A DNA stretch of 64,000 nucleotides, taken from the NCBI RefSeq assembly GCF_025971945.1, contig NZ_JAPDHW010000001.1:434001-498000 (forward strand), given 5' to 3'. Each line of letters begins with the position of its first letter. Within the stretch, counting starts at the first letter, position 1. Below are positions 8,608 through 16,835 of the stretch, piece after piece. The translations under genes and the position numbers were made by a program. The notes below the pieces were generated by a model. The model was not told the origin of the DNA and did not search any database. It saw only the letters and a list, made by a program, of their open reading frames with translations. The DNA comes from Chryseobacterium kimseyorum. GTDB lineage: Bacteria; Bacteroidota; Bacteroidia; Flavobacteriales; Weeksellaceae.

Positions 8608-8716
8608 TAAATTTTAATTGTATTGCGAAAGAAAATTTTAAAGCTTTAATAATCATCAAAATAATAATTTTTCATTATAACCATTTGAAATTAATTCAAG
8701 AGGATAGCTGTGATTT

Positions 8717-8772
8717 GGCTACAACAATCATTGATTCAGTCACACAACAAATTTGATTGTTTCTCAACTTTG
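8717..8772 (+). promoter_or_regulatory. AraC-type tandem boxes and -7 element before the 8806 SDR
   Basis: TTTGGCTACA (GG at 8717) lies 48 nt before a degenerate -7 element CAACTTTG (8765-8772). A weaker copy, AGTCACA (8738-8744), lies 21 bp after the first box and 27 nt before the -7. The same two distances occur in front of 10691 and 32257. A weak -7 with the proximal box over the -33 region suggests activator-dependent transcription. The start codon is 33 nt below the -7. Confidence 0.5.
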
Positions 8773-8805
8773 TACTGTAAAAATTAATCAATTAAAAATA
8801 AAAAA

Positions 8806-9645
8806 ATGGACACACAAAAAGTATGGTTCGTGACAGGAGCTTCAAAAGGTTTAGGATTAACTTTAGTCAAAAAATTATTGGCAGAAGGTCATTCTGTGGC
8901 ATCAACTTCGAGAAATATTGCTGAACTTCAGAAAGCAGTCAGTGAAGAAAATGCATCATTTCTTCCGCTGGAAGTTGATTTGATTAACGAAAACTCCGTT
9001 GAAGCAGCGGTTTCAAAAGTGATAGAGAAATTCGGGAAACTTGATGTTGTGGTGAATAATGCCGGTTACGGACAGTTGGGAACTTTAGAAGAAATTTCAG
9101 ACTTGGAAAGTCGTCAGAATTTTGACACGAATGTTTTCGGTTCTTTAAATATCATCAGAAAGACAATGCCTTATTTAAGAAAACAGAAAAGTGGATTCAT
9201 TATCAACATTGCTTCCATTGGTGGATTGACAGGAGAATTTGCAGGTTGGGGAATTTATTGTGCTACCAAGTTTGCAGTGGTAGGATTTACAGAAGCTTTG
9301 GCTGCAGAAGTGAAAGAATTCGGAGTGAACGCAACCGTCGTTTATCCAGGCTATTTCAGAACTGATTTCTTAACGGGTGGCTCACTCAGAACACCGAAAA
9401 CTGAAATGGAAGAATACACGGTAGCAAGACAACTGCAGACGGCACACGAAAAAGATATCAATGGAAATCAACCCGGCGACCCTGAAAAAGCAGCTGTAGC
9501 ATTGATGGAATTGGTAGCATTGGAAAATCCGCCTGTACATTTGGTTTTAGGCACTGATGCATTCGGCATTGCCGGAAATAAATTAAATGCACTTCAAAAC
9601 GAAATTTCTGAGTTTAAAACGCTAAGTACATCTACAGATTATTAA
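8806..9645 (+). CDS. Short-chain dehydrogenase/reductase
   Basis: 279 residues, a classical SDR. TGASKGLG (residues 10-17) binds NAD(P), NNAGYG near 83 supports the core, and YCATK near 155 carries the catalytic Tyr and Lys. The SIGG after the Ser strand (IINIASIGGLTG) supplies the catalytic Ser. It is soluble, with no signal. The substrate is unknown; close relatives are annotated only as SDR oxidoreductases. It is followed by an AraC-family regulator after a hairpin. Its promoter shares a tandem-box layout with two other oxidoreductase genes in the window, so it is probably controlled by an AraC protein. Confidence 0.92.
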   Translation: MDTQKVWFVTGASKGLGLTLVKKLLAEGHSVASTSRNIAELQKAVSEENASFLPLEVDLINENSVEAAVSKVIEKFGKLDVVVNNAGYGQLGTLEEISDLESRQNFDTNVFGSLNIIRKTMPYLRKQKSGFIINIASIGGLTGEFAGWGIYCATKFAVVGFTEALAAEVKEFGVNATVVYPGYFRTDFLTGGSLRTPKTEMEEYTVARQLQTAHEKDINGNQPGDPEKAAVALMELVALENPPVHLVLGTDAFGIAGNKLNALQNEISEFKTLSTSTDY

Positions 9646-9651
9646 ATTTGT

Positions 9652-9680
9652 AAAGGCAACAGTTTCTTGCTGTTGCCTTT
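9652..9680 (+). terminator. Hairpin between SDR and AraC gene
   Basis: An eleven-pair stem AAAGGCAACAG / CTGTTGCCTTT with a seven-base loop, then a weak T-tract (AATTTT). It ends 12 nt before the AraC start codon, so readthrough could feed the regulator at a lower level, or the regulator has its own promoter. Confidence 0.7.
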
Positions 9681-9692
9681 AATTTTAAAGTT

Positions 9693-10607
9693 ATGCATAA
9701 CAGAAAATTATACACCATCGATACCATTTCTGAATTTCACAGAATTTCAGGATTGCCCAAACCTCAGCATCCGCTCATCAGTCTGGTAGATTACAGTTTG
9801 GTAGAGTATCAAATCGAGGAATCCGAAATAAGCTGGGTTCAGGATTTGTATTTTATGGGTTTCAAAAGAGATATTCAGGGGAAACTTCACTACGGTCAGG
9901 GTCAGTATGATTTTGATGAAGGTTTAATGTGTTTTATTGCGCCGAGACAGGTGGTCAAAATGGTTATCAGCAAATACGAAACGAAACCTTCAGGATATCT
10001 TTTGGCTTTTCATCCAGATTTTATTTGGAATACACCTTTGGCAAAAACCATTAATAACTACAAATTTTTCGGTTATGATGTGAACGAAGCATTATTCCTA
10101 TCTGAAAAGGAAGAAGAGACGTTAATTGGACTTTTCAAAGGAATCGAAAAAGAATACCAATCGGGAATTGACCAGTTTACGCAAAGTATTATTATCTCTC
10201 AGATTGAAGTGATTTTAAATTACTGCGAAAGATTTTACCAAAGACAGTTTATTACCCGAAAAAAGACCAATCATCAGGTTTTAGATAAATTAGAAATCAT
10301 TTTGGAAGATTATTTTAATGAAAATGTAATGGATAAAGGCTTACCAACCGCCAATTTCATCGCGGAGCAACTGAATATCTCCACCAATTATCTTGGAAGC
10401 TTATTAAAACAACTGACCGGACAAACCACACAACAGCACATCCATGAAAAGCTGATTGAGAAAGCCAAAGAAAAACTCTCGACTACCGAACTTTCCGTAA
10501 GTGAAATTGCATATGAATTAGGCTTTGAACATTCGCAGTCTTTCAATAAACTGTTTAAAGCTAAAACGGATATTTCGCCTTTGGAGTTTCGGAGGTCTTT
10601 TAATTAA
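9693..10607 (+). CDS. AraC-family transcriptional regulator (paralogue 1)
   Basis: 304 residues. The N-terminal ~180 residues form a ligand/cupin-like sensor domain (YGQGQYDFDEGLMCFIAPRQ marks the central beta-barrel, LAFHPDFIWNTPLA the end). The C-terminal ~100 residues hold two HTH motifs, with the second segment SVSEIAYELGFEHSQSFNKL followed by the AraC signature end (F..FKAK..ISPLEFR). No signal or membrane segment. It follows the SDR at 8806 and precedes the oxidoreductase at 10691. Its last 136 nt are almost identical to the second paralogue at 11634 (2 mismatches), while the N-terminal parts are clearly more diverged. Confidence 0.93.
   Translation: MHNRKLYTIDTISEFHRISGLPKPQHPLISLVDYSLVEYQIEESEISWVQDLYFMGFKRDIQGKLHYGQGQYDFDEGLMCFIAPRQVVKMVISKYETKPSGYLLAFHPDFIWNTPLAKTINNYKFFGYDVNEALFLSEKEEETLIGLFKGIEKEYQSGIDQFTQSIIISQIEVILNYCERFYQRQFITRKKTNHQVLDKLEIILEDYFNENVMDKGLPTANFIAEQLNISTNYLGSLLKQLTGQTTQQHIHEKLIEKAKEKLSTTELSVSEIAYELGFEHSQSFNKLFKAKTDISPLEFRRSFN
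10461..10596. repeat. 136-bp near-identical AraC 3' segment, copy A
   Basis: This matches 12402-12537 with two mismatches; 112 bp (10485-10596 versus 12426-12537) are identical. It encodes the second HTH of both AraC paralogues. The upstream parts of the two genes are far more diverged, which points to gene conversion or a patchwork duplication. Confidence 0.9.
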
Positions 10608-10614
10608 ATTTTTA

Positions 10615-10670
10615 GGCTACAAGAAAATACTTTTCGGCTACAAGAGTACGACAGCGAAATCTGAACTTTG
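10615..10670 (+). promoter_or_regulatory. AraC-type tandem boxes and -7 element before the 10691 oxidoreductase
   Basis: Two exact GGCTACAAGA boxes at 10615 and 10636 are 21 bp apart, two helical turns. The -7-like GAACTTTG is at 10663-10670, exactly 48 and 27 nt from the two boxes, as in the promoters of 8806 and 32257. The start codon is 20 nt downstream. Direct repeats at two-turn spacing are typical of AraC-family dimer sites. Confidence 0.62.
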
Positions 10671-10690
10671 CTTCATTAAAATATATCAAA

Positions 10691-11590
10691 ATGAAAGTAT
10701 TTGTTACAGGCGCTACAGGTTTCGTGGGAACTGCCGTAGTACAGGAATTATTAGCCAATGGTCACCAGGTTTTAGGATTGGCGCGTTCAGAGGAATCGGC
10801 AAACAAACTTATTGCGGCCGGCGCAGAAGCGCACCGAGGAGATTTAAATGATTTTGAAAGTCTGAAATCCGGAGCTGAAGTTTCAGATGCCGTGATTCAC
10901 CTAGGATTTGTTCACGATTTTACAAGATTTGCTGAAATGTGTGAATTGGATGGAAAAGTCATCGAAACCATTGGTGAAGCATTGTTGGGAACCGAAAAAC
11001 CTTTTCTCATTACTTCAGGGACGGCACTTTTTTCAAAAGACGGACTTACTGTAGAAACAGACCGCTCAGTAAATCCACATCCCAGAATTGCAACAGAAAA
11101 TGCTGCCGATGCTGTATCCGCGAAAGGTGTGAAAGTGGCGGTTATAAGATTGTCGCCGTCAGTTCACGGTAAAGGAGATGTCATTGGTTTTGTCCCTACA
11201 CTGATTCGGATTGCAAAAGAAAAAGGCAAATCTGCTGTAATTAATGATGGTAATAATTTCTGGCCGGCCGTTCACAAATTAGATGTTGCAAAATTATACA
11301 GATTAGCTTTGGAAAAACCCTTTGACAGCGGAACAAGATATCATGCCGTTGCAGAACAGGGAATTCCGTTTAAAGATATTGCCACATTTATCGCAGAAAG
11401 ATTGCAGGTTCCTGTTGTTTCTCTCAACAGTAATGAAGCAACCGAACATTTTGGTTGGTTTGCGCATTTTGCTAAGCTTAATAATTTAACTTCAAGCGAA
11501 GAAACCAAATCAGCTTTAGGTTGGGAACCTCAACATCCAACTCTGATGGAAGATTTGCAAAGTGATGTTTATTTCTCTGAAGCACAATAA
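10691..11590 (+). CDS. NAD(P)-dependent extended/atypical SDR (epimerase/dehydratase-like)
   Basis: 299 residues. The nucleotide-binding motif GATGFVG is at residues 7-13, followed by LLANGHQVLGLARSEESANK and a DLND acidic end typical of NAD(P)-binding epimerase/NmrA-like enzymes. A YxxxK is not obvious, which favours the atypical subgroup; the region with VAVIRLSPSVHG is common in this branch. The reaction is unknown, probably redox on a small substrate. It sits between two AraC genes; the second starts 43 nt downstream and may be read from the same promoter. The upstream region holds tandem AraC-type boxes. Confidence 0.88.
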   Translation: MKVFVTGATGFVGTAVVQELLANGHQVLGLARSEESANKLIAAGAEAHRGDLNDFESLKSGAEVSDAVIHLGFVHDFTRFAEMCELDGKVIETIGEALLGTEKPFLITSGTALFSKDGLTVETDRSVNPHPRIATENAADAVSAKGVKVAVIRLSPSVHGKGDVIGFVPTLIRIAKEKGKSAVINDGNNFWPAVHKLDVAKLYRLALEKPFDSGTRYHAVAEQGIPFKDIATFIAERLQVPVVSLNSNEATEHFGWFAHFAKLNNLTSSEETKSALGWEPQHPTLMEDLQSDVYFSEAQ

Positions 11591-11633
11591 TCTGTACCTT
11601 TAGATTCATTAAATTTGATTAAATATTAAACCG

Positions 11634-12548
11634 ATGTTTGACTCGCCGATAAGAATAAAAACCATTTCCCAATTTCATACGTTGAGAGGATTGCCAAAGC
11701 CGAAACATCCGCTTATCAGTGTAATTAATTTTCAGGATATGGCACCCGCTTTGGAAAGCGGAAAACAGAGTTTGATATTCGATTTTTATATGATTTCTGT
11801 CAAACGCGATATGAATCATAAATACAGATACGGCCAGCAGGATTATGATTTTGACGAAGGTGTGATGTTCTGTATGGCGCCGCATCAGATTCTGAGCGTC
11901 ATCAGAGAAGAGCACGGCAAAAATCCTTCCGGATGGATGATGATGATTCATCCGGATTTTCTCTGGAATACGCCATTGGCAACTGCCATCAAAAAATATG
12001 AATTCTTTGATTATTCTGTGAATGAAGCCCTGTTTTTATCCGAAGATGAGGAAATAAAAATCCAGCAAATCACTGAAAATATTAAGCAGGAATATCAGGC
12101 GAATATTGATAAATTCAGTCAGAATATAATTATCTCTCAGCTGGAAACACTTCTGAATTATTCAGAAAGATTCTATCAAAGACAATTTTTAACCCGGCAC
12201 AAAGCACATCATCAGTTCTTAGAAAAATTAGAGGTTTTGCTTAATGATTATTTTGAAAGAGATGATTTTAAAGAAAAGGGATTGCCTAGCGTTCAGTTTC
12301 TGTCAGACGAATTAAATATGTCGCCACAATATATGCGCAGTCTTCTGAAAACTTTGACCGGACAAACGACGCAACAGATTATCCACGAAAAACTCATTGA
12401 AAAAGCCAAAGAAAAACTCTCCACCACCGAACTTTCCGTAAGTGAAATTGCATATGAATTAGGCTTTGAACATTCGCAGTCTTTCAATAAACTGTTTAAA
12501 GCTAAAACGGATATTTCGCCTTTGGAGTTTCGGAGGTTGTTTAACTAA
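11634..12548 (+). CDS. AraC-family transcriptional regulator (paralogue 2)
   Basis: 304 residues with the same layout as the 9693 product: sensor domain (YGQQDYDFDEGVMFCMAPHQ, MIHPDFLWNTPLATAI), linker, then two HTH motifs. The C-terminal HTH is the same as paralogue 1 over about 45 residues, because the DNA is nearly identical there. The N-terminal sensor differs at many positions, so ligand response could differ while DNA recognition overlaps. Its 3' end overlaps the convergent lipoprotein gene at 12541 by 8 nt. Confidence 0.93.
   Translation: MFDSPIRIKTISQFHTLRGLPKPKHPLISVINFQDMAPALESGKQSLIFDFYMISVKRDMNHKYRYGQQDYDFDEGVMFCMAPHQILSVIREEHGKNPSGWMMMIHPDFLWNTPLATAIKKYEFFDYSVNEALFLSEDEEIKIQQITENIKQEYQANIDKFSQNIIISQLETLLNYSERFYQRQFLTRHKAHHQFLEKLEVLLNDYFERDDFKEKGLPSVQFLSDELNMSPQYMRSLLKTLTGQTTQQIIHEKLIEKAKEKLSTTELSVSEIAYELGFEHSQSFNKLFKAKTDISPLEFRRLFN
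12402..12537. repeat. 136-bp near-identical AraC 3' segment, copy B
   Basis: Partner of 10461-10596. The copies lie about 1.94 kb apart in the same orientation, on either side of the 10691 oxidoreductase. Confidence 0.9.
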
Positions 12549-13218
12549 TTTTTGATTCCTTTTTCAATTCATAATTCCTTTTCGCCCACATTTTACAGGG
12601 TTTTAACCATTCATCCGAAGCGGTGTATAAAAATCCGTGCTTTAAACCGGTATTGAGTTCAACTTCTTTAAAGTGAGGGATAGGAAGTTTTGATAACTGT
12701 TTTCTTTTTATGGCTGAAACACCATAGATGTCAGATTTTTCATAAATGGTTAAAATATTTCCGCAAAATTCAATCTCCGGAATTTCTTCAATATCGCTGT
12801 TTTGATAAGAGCCAATAAAAACAAAGTTTAAATCCTGGTTTTTGGCAATAGTAGAAACGTATTGAGCGATGTATCCGCCTTTCGAAGTACCGACAATGGT
12901 GATGTGGTTGGCTTTTACACCTTTCGATAGTAAACTGTCTATATTAGATTTTGTTTTTTCGGCATAATCAATCCAGTTTGTATTTGGTTTTCTCTTTTCA
13001 CTCAATACCACAAACCCATCGTTCCTCAAAGACTGTAAAATTTCGCGGTATTCGCCTTTAACACCATATTCTGCAGAAAAAGATCCATCAGGATTGTCTT
13101 CTAAAAATTTATTATGCAGGAAGAAGATGTAATTGTCAGTGACAGAATTTTTTGCTTCTTTACTTGAATGACAGTTAAAAAGAAGCAAAATTGGAATCAG
13201 TAAGAATGTCTTTTTCAT
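12541..13218 (-). CDS. Alpha/beta hydrolase-fold lipoprotein
   Basis: 225 residues. The N-terminus ends in a lipobox (LLLFNC, Cys about residue 16), so it is probably anchored to a membrane. The nucleophile elbow is GTSKGG near residue 110 (ITIVGTSKGGYIAQY). A His near the end (LKHGFLYTASDEW) could be catalytic. It begins with a 4-nt overlap (ATGA) with the stop of the upstream serine hydrolase gene, so translation is coupled. The substrate is unknown. It converges with, and overlaps, the AraC gene. Confidence 0.8.
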   Translation of the reverse strand: MKKTFLLIPILLLFNCHSSKEAKNSVTDNYIFFLHNKFLEDNPDGSFSAEYGVKGEYREILQSLRNDGFVVLSEKRKPNTNWIDYAEKTKSNIDSLLSKGVKANHITIVGTSKGGYIAQYVSTIAKNQDLNFVFIGSYQNSDIEEIPEIEFCGNILTIYEKSDIYGVSAIKRKQLSKLPIPHFKEVELNTGLKHGFLYTASDEWLKPCKMWAKRNYELKKESKIS

Positions 13219-14273
13219 TTATTTAAAAGTTGAGAGTCCATCACGATTTTTCTTACTTCTTGCTCAAAATAATAGGCAATATCAAAGTTTTCATTGGCAA
13301 CATTTTCCATAATGATAACGCTGGTCTTGGTTTTCGGATAGTATAAATTTACCGCCGTGAAACCTTCGGAAGGATGAAAACCTGTATGCCCAATTTCATA
13401 GATATCCGCTTTATCATTGATTCTTAAACCATATCCATATCCGATAGGCTTTTCACTGAAAACCTGATGCGTATCAGTTACAGAATAGCCGGTCATCAGC
13501 TTGTATGTTTCCGGCTTTAATAATTGACCATTATGTAGACTTTCATTCCATTTCGCTAAATCTGGTGCGGTCACTATCAAATGACTTCCAAAGTAATTAT
13601 CAGCTACAAAATCCGACCTGTCATTAACTTCAAAACTTCCGTCTTTCCGGATAGTGTGACCTTTCGCGAGCAACTGACTGTTTGTTTCAGTAGGATAGGA
13701 GCTGTCGTTCATCTGACATTTTTTGAATAAAGCCGTCACCAACACGTTAAAAGTTTTGCCACTCTGTTTTTCAAGAACCATTCCTGCCACCGAATAACCA
13801 ACATTAGAATAACCGAAAGCGGTCCCTGTTTTAAATTTTAACTGAGATTTCAGTTCGTCACTGTACAGTCCGGAAGTATGATTCAGTAAATGATGAACAG
13901 TGACAGTGTCTGCCCAAGCATATTTGAAATCGGGTAAATACTGTCGGATGGGTTTATGTAAATCGATAGTTCCTTTTTCAACCTCCTGTAAAATGAGAGT
14001 AGCTGTAATCTGTTTTGCAATGGACATCGTAGAAAATCGGTCTGTGATTTTCAGTGGTGCTTTTTTATTGAAATCAACATAGCCATACGCTCTTTCATAT
14101 TTTCTCTCTCCATTTTGTTGAATGAAAACTACACCGTTAAAAGTTCTGGGATTCTGTACTTTAACCAGGCTGTCGATTTTTGAAGAATAATGGTTTTTCT
14201 GCTTCACATCTGCGGTGCATGAAGTAAATACAGTTGCAAGGGCAATACCTGTTATTGCGAAGAAATGTTTCAT
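13215..14273 (-). CDS. Serine hydrolase of the beta-lactamase/class C-like family, lipoprotein
   Basis: 352 residues. A signal peptide with lipobox (ATVFTSC, Cys ~19) precedes the domain. The catalytic SxxK motif is SIAK (residues ~85-88, in FSTMSIAKQITATL). The second motif YxN is YSN (FGYSNVGYSVAG). A third-motif candidate is HTG (EIGHTGFHPSEG). This is the fold of class C beta-lactamases and D-Ala carboxypeptidases; many such proteins are esterases or peptidases, so beta-lactam activity is not implied. It is translationally coupled to the 12541 gene and lies near a beta-lactamase relic. Confidence 0.88.
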   Translation of the reverse strand: MKHFFAITGIALATVFTSCTADVKQKNHYSSKIDSLVKVQNPRTFNGVVFIQQNGERKYERAYGYVDFNKKAPLKITDRFSTMSIAKQITATLILQEVEKGTIDLHKPIRQYLPDFKYAWADTVTVHHLLNHTSGLYSDELKSQLKFKTGTAFGYSNVGYSVAGMVLEKQSGKTFNVLVTALFKKCQMNDSSYPTETNSQLLAKGHTIRKDGSFEVNDRSDFVADNYFGSHLIVTAPDLAKWNESLHNGQLLKPETYKLMTGYSVTDTHQVFSEKPIGYGYGLRINDKADIYEIGHTGFHPSEGFTAVNLYYPKTKTSVIIMENVANENFDIAYYFEQEVRKIVMDSQLLNK

Positions 14274-14298
14274 ATGTGTTTTAAATATTTATGATTAA

Positions 14299-15222
14299 TT
14301 ATTTTATCCACTCAATAATGCTGTCGATAAAAATCTGCTGTTGATCTACAAACATATAATGTGAACAGTTTTCGATCATTTTAAAATTCTTTTTGGTGAC
14401 TATTGTCTGCAGATCACTCAATTGTTTTTCAGAAAATATTTTATCCTGCTGTCCATAGATTGCAAATAATTTCACTTTTTTCTTTATGTTTTTTAGGGTG
14501 GGTTTAGTGTCAATGTTCTTCCTGCTTTCATTTTGATAAAAAAGAATAGGTGCCTGAGCATTCCGAATGTTATTCGTGTAGAAATCACTCAGTTCATAAT
14601 TCTTCCTAAGCAGAGTTGCTTCATCTGTCGGATACGGCATTTTAAAATAATTATTTTGACCTGCCAGTTCAAAGCACTGCTTTCTGTACGCCGCTGAATT
14701 TTTATCTAAGCCTTCAATTTCAGTAATTTTAGAAAGCATCAAACTGTCATTTTGTTTAAGGTAAATTTCTTTGGTTGTATTTAAAATATGATCATACGTT
14801 TCCTGCTGTGAAAACAAGGCGCCGGCAAGAATCAATGCACTGACTTTTCTACGATTCTGTTCAGTAAATAATGTTCCCACTAAGCCACCAAAACTGTGTG
14901 CAATTAAATTCGCTTTTTGAATGTTGTAAAGCCTGTAAATCTTGTTCAGATCACTAATCGCTTCGTCATAAGTAAATGTTGCGGTACTGTCCACCGAACG
15001 CCCCTCGCCACGACGGTCGTAAGCAATTACAAAGAAACCTCTGTCTGCAAGTTTCTGTGCTGTCGTTGCCTCAAAAAGTGTTGCATTTCCACTCGGTCCA
15101 CCATGAATAAAAATGATGGCCGGATTTGTATTTTTCCCGTAAGCTTTTGAATAAATTGTAGAGGTTTGCGCGTTAACTTGGACGAAAAACAGCGCAAAAA
15201 GAAATAGAATAATTCGGTTCAT
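14299..15222 (-). CDS. Exported alpha/beta hydrolase
   Basis: 307 residues with a signal peptide (IILFLFALFFVQVNAQ). The oxyanion region is HGGPSG (residues ~40-45, as in prolyl-iminopeptidase-type hydrolases) and the nucleophile elbow is AHSFGG (~109-114). The catalytic Asp and His are likely in GQQDKIF (near 267) and NCSHYMF (near 288). It is probably periplasmic; the substrate is unknown. Its ATG overlaps by 4 nt the stop codon of the upstream beta-lactamase stump (ATGA), so that stump may now serve as its upstream translated leader. Confidence 0.87.
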   Translation of the reverse strand: MNRIILFLFALFFVQVNAQTSTIYSKAYGKNTNPAIIFIHGGPSGNATLFEATTAQKLADRGFFVIAYDRRGEGRSVDSTATFTYDEAISDLNKIYRLYNIQKANLIAHSFGGLVGTLFTEQNRRKVSALILAGALFSQQETYDHILNTTKEIYLKQNDSLMLSKITEIEGLDKNSAAYRKQCFELAGQNNYFKMPYPTDEATLLRKNYELSDFYTNNIRNAQAPILFYQNESRKNIDTKPTLKNIKKKVKLFAIYGQQDKIFSEKQLSDLQTIVTKKNFKMIENCSHYMFVDQQQIFIDSIIEWIK

Positions 15223-15449
15223 CTTTTAAATTTTCTTAATCTTTTTTTTAACATGGGATAGAGTAGATCATCATTGATTGAAACACGATGATTTTCAGTT
15301 CCTATAATGGAAATTCCAACCTGAGCTTTCTTATATAAAATGATCTTCTGGAGCGTGTTTTTAAGTCGTACATTCTCACTGGTCTGAGCAAAACTAGTTA
15401 GACATACAAAGGCAAAAAGAAGGATGAGAATTTTATTTTTCAGGATCAT
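15219..15449 (-). pseudogene. Class A beta-lactamase N-terminal stump
   Basis: From ATG at 15449 the product is 76 residues: signal peptide ending SFAQ, then KKAQVGISIIGTENHRVSIN and DDLLYPM. This is the N-terminal pattern of Bacteroidetes class A beta-lactamases (ATVGVSIIG..., then the conserved FPMQSVFKF active-site region). The protein breaks exactly after the PM that precedes the Ser-x-x-Lys motif and continues with KKRLRKFKR before a stop. The catalytic domain (about 220 residues) has been lost. A longer start at 15485 is possible but the signal peptide favours 15449. Confidence 0.72.
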
Positions 15450-15631
15450 TTGTGAAGATTTAATTAGAAAATTTGTGTCAGCCAAATATACAGGATTATC
15501 ATCATTAATAGAAAATCAGAATCTGAAATATTGAGAATTATTCATCATGTGGAACAGAGAAATCAGTTGTTAATCCTTATCTTTACTAAGAATTTCAGAA
15601 TTATTTTTTTCAATTTAAATTTCACATACAG

Positions 15632-16810
15632 GTGCAAAACCCTACTCATATTTCTAAAACCGTCGTCTGGCTTATGGCTGTAATTTCCGGACTGGTGGTT
15701 GCCAATAATTATTATAATCAGCCTCTGCTTGGATTAATTGCTAAAGATTTCGACATTTCCGAAACAGCGGCCGGAAAAATTTCAGTTCTCACCCAGCTGG
15801 GATATGCATTCGGATTACTTCTGATTGTTCCTCTGGGAGACAAGTTTTTCCGTAAAAAATTAATCTTAACCGATCTGCTTTTGGTTTTCGGAGCTTTATT
15901 ATGGATGACCTTTGCTACAGATGTTTGGATGCTCTACGCTGCCAGTTTACTGATAGGGATCACCTCTGTAATTCCACAACTTTTCGTTCCCATCGCTGCT
16001 GAATTATCCTCAGAAGAACAAAAATCAGGAAATATAGGCTTGGTGGTTTCAGGTTTATTGCTGGGAATTCTACTTTCAAGATTTGTAGGCGGAATTGTAG
16101 GCGAACTTTGGGGATGGCGTACTATGTATGGCATCGCGGCAGGACTGATGCTGGTAGTCTGGCTGTTTGTCTATAAAATGCTTCCCGTTTTACAGCCCAA
16201 TTTTAAAGGAACGTATATCGAACTGATGAGGTCCGTTGCATATTTGGCAAAAACTCAGCCTGTTTTACAACTGGCCTCTTTCCGTGGTGCGATGGCTTTC
16301 GGATCCATGTGTGCACTCTTCACCACGTTGGTTTTCCATATGGAAAGACCTCCGTTTGAGGTGGGTGCCTCGGTGGTGGGAAGTTTCGGTCTTGCCGGAG
16401 CAGTGGGCGCATTGGCTGCCGCAAAAGTTGGGAAGCTGGAGAATAAAATTTCTTTAAATAGAATAATTTTATACGCCCTCTTGATTTTAATCGGAAGCTG
16501 GGGCTTTACCTATTTCGCAGGAAATACCTATTGGGGATTAATTGTCGGCGTGATTCTGATTGATTTGGGTGTACAGTCGAGCCACATTATGAACCAGACC
16601 AATTACTTTTTACTCAAGACCACCGCGGTCAACCGTCTGAATACCGTTTACATGGTTTCCTATTTTATCGGCGGTTCACTGGGAACCTGGCTGGCTTCAG
16701 TGGCCTGGCAATATGCACAGTGGGAAGGTGTCTGCACGGTGGGAGTTGTTATGGGACTGCTTGCTTTAACTGCACATATTCTCTTCAGTAAAAAAGTAAT
16801 TTCAAATTAA
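15632..16810 (+). CDS. MFS efflux transporter
   Basis: 392 residues with about 12 predicted membrane helices. Typical major facilitator features are seen, including GDKFFRKK (loop 2-3, G-D/x-x-R/K-R/K motif) and VGGIVGELWGWR at the middle. It resembles drug/metabolite:H+ antiporters of the NepI/AraJ/YgaY type; the substrate is not readable. The start is GTG, giving QNPTHISKTVVWLMAVISG. It starts a possible operon with the FrnE-like gene 25 nt downstream. Confidence 0.9.
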   Translation: MQNPTHISKTVVWLMAVISGLVVANNYYNQPLLGLIAKDFDISETAAGKISVLTQLGYAFGLLLIVPLGDKFFRKKLILTDLLLVFGALLWMTFATDVWMLYAASLLIGITSVIPQLFVPIAAELSSEEQKSGNIGLVVSGLLLGILLSRFVGGIVGELWGWRTMYGIAAGLMLVVWLFVYKMLPVLQPNFKGTYIELMRSVAYLAKTQPVLQLASFRGAMAFGSMCALFTTLVFHMERPPFEVGASVVGSFGLAGAVGALAAAKVGKLENKISLNRIILYALLILIGSWGFTYFAGNTYWGLIVGVILIDLGVQSSHIMNQTNYFLLKTTAVNRLNTVYMVSYFIGGSLGTWLASVAWQYAQWEGVCTVGVVMGLLALTAHILFSKKVISN

Positions 16811-16835
16811 TATATTTAACCTTAGAATAAAATTC

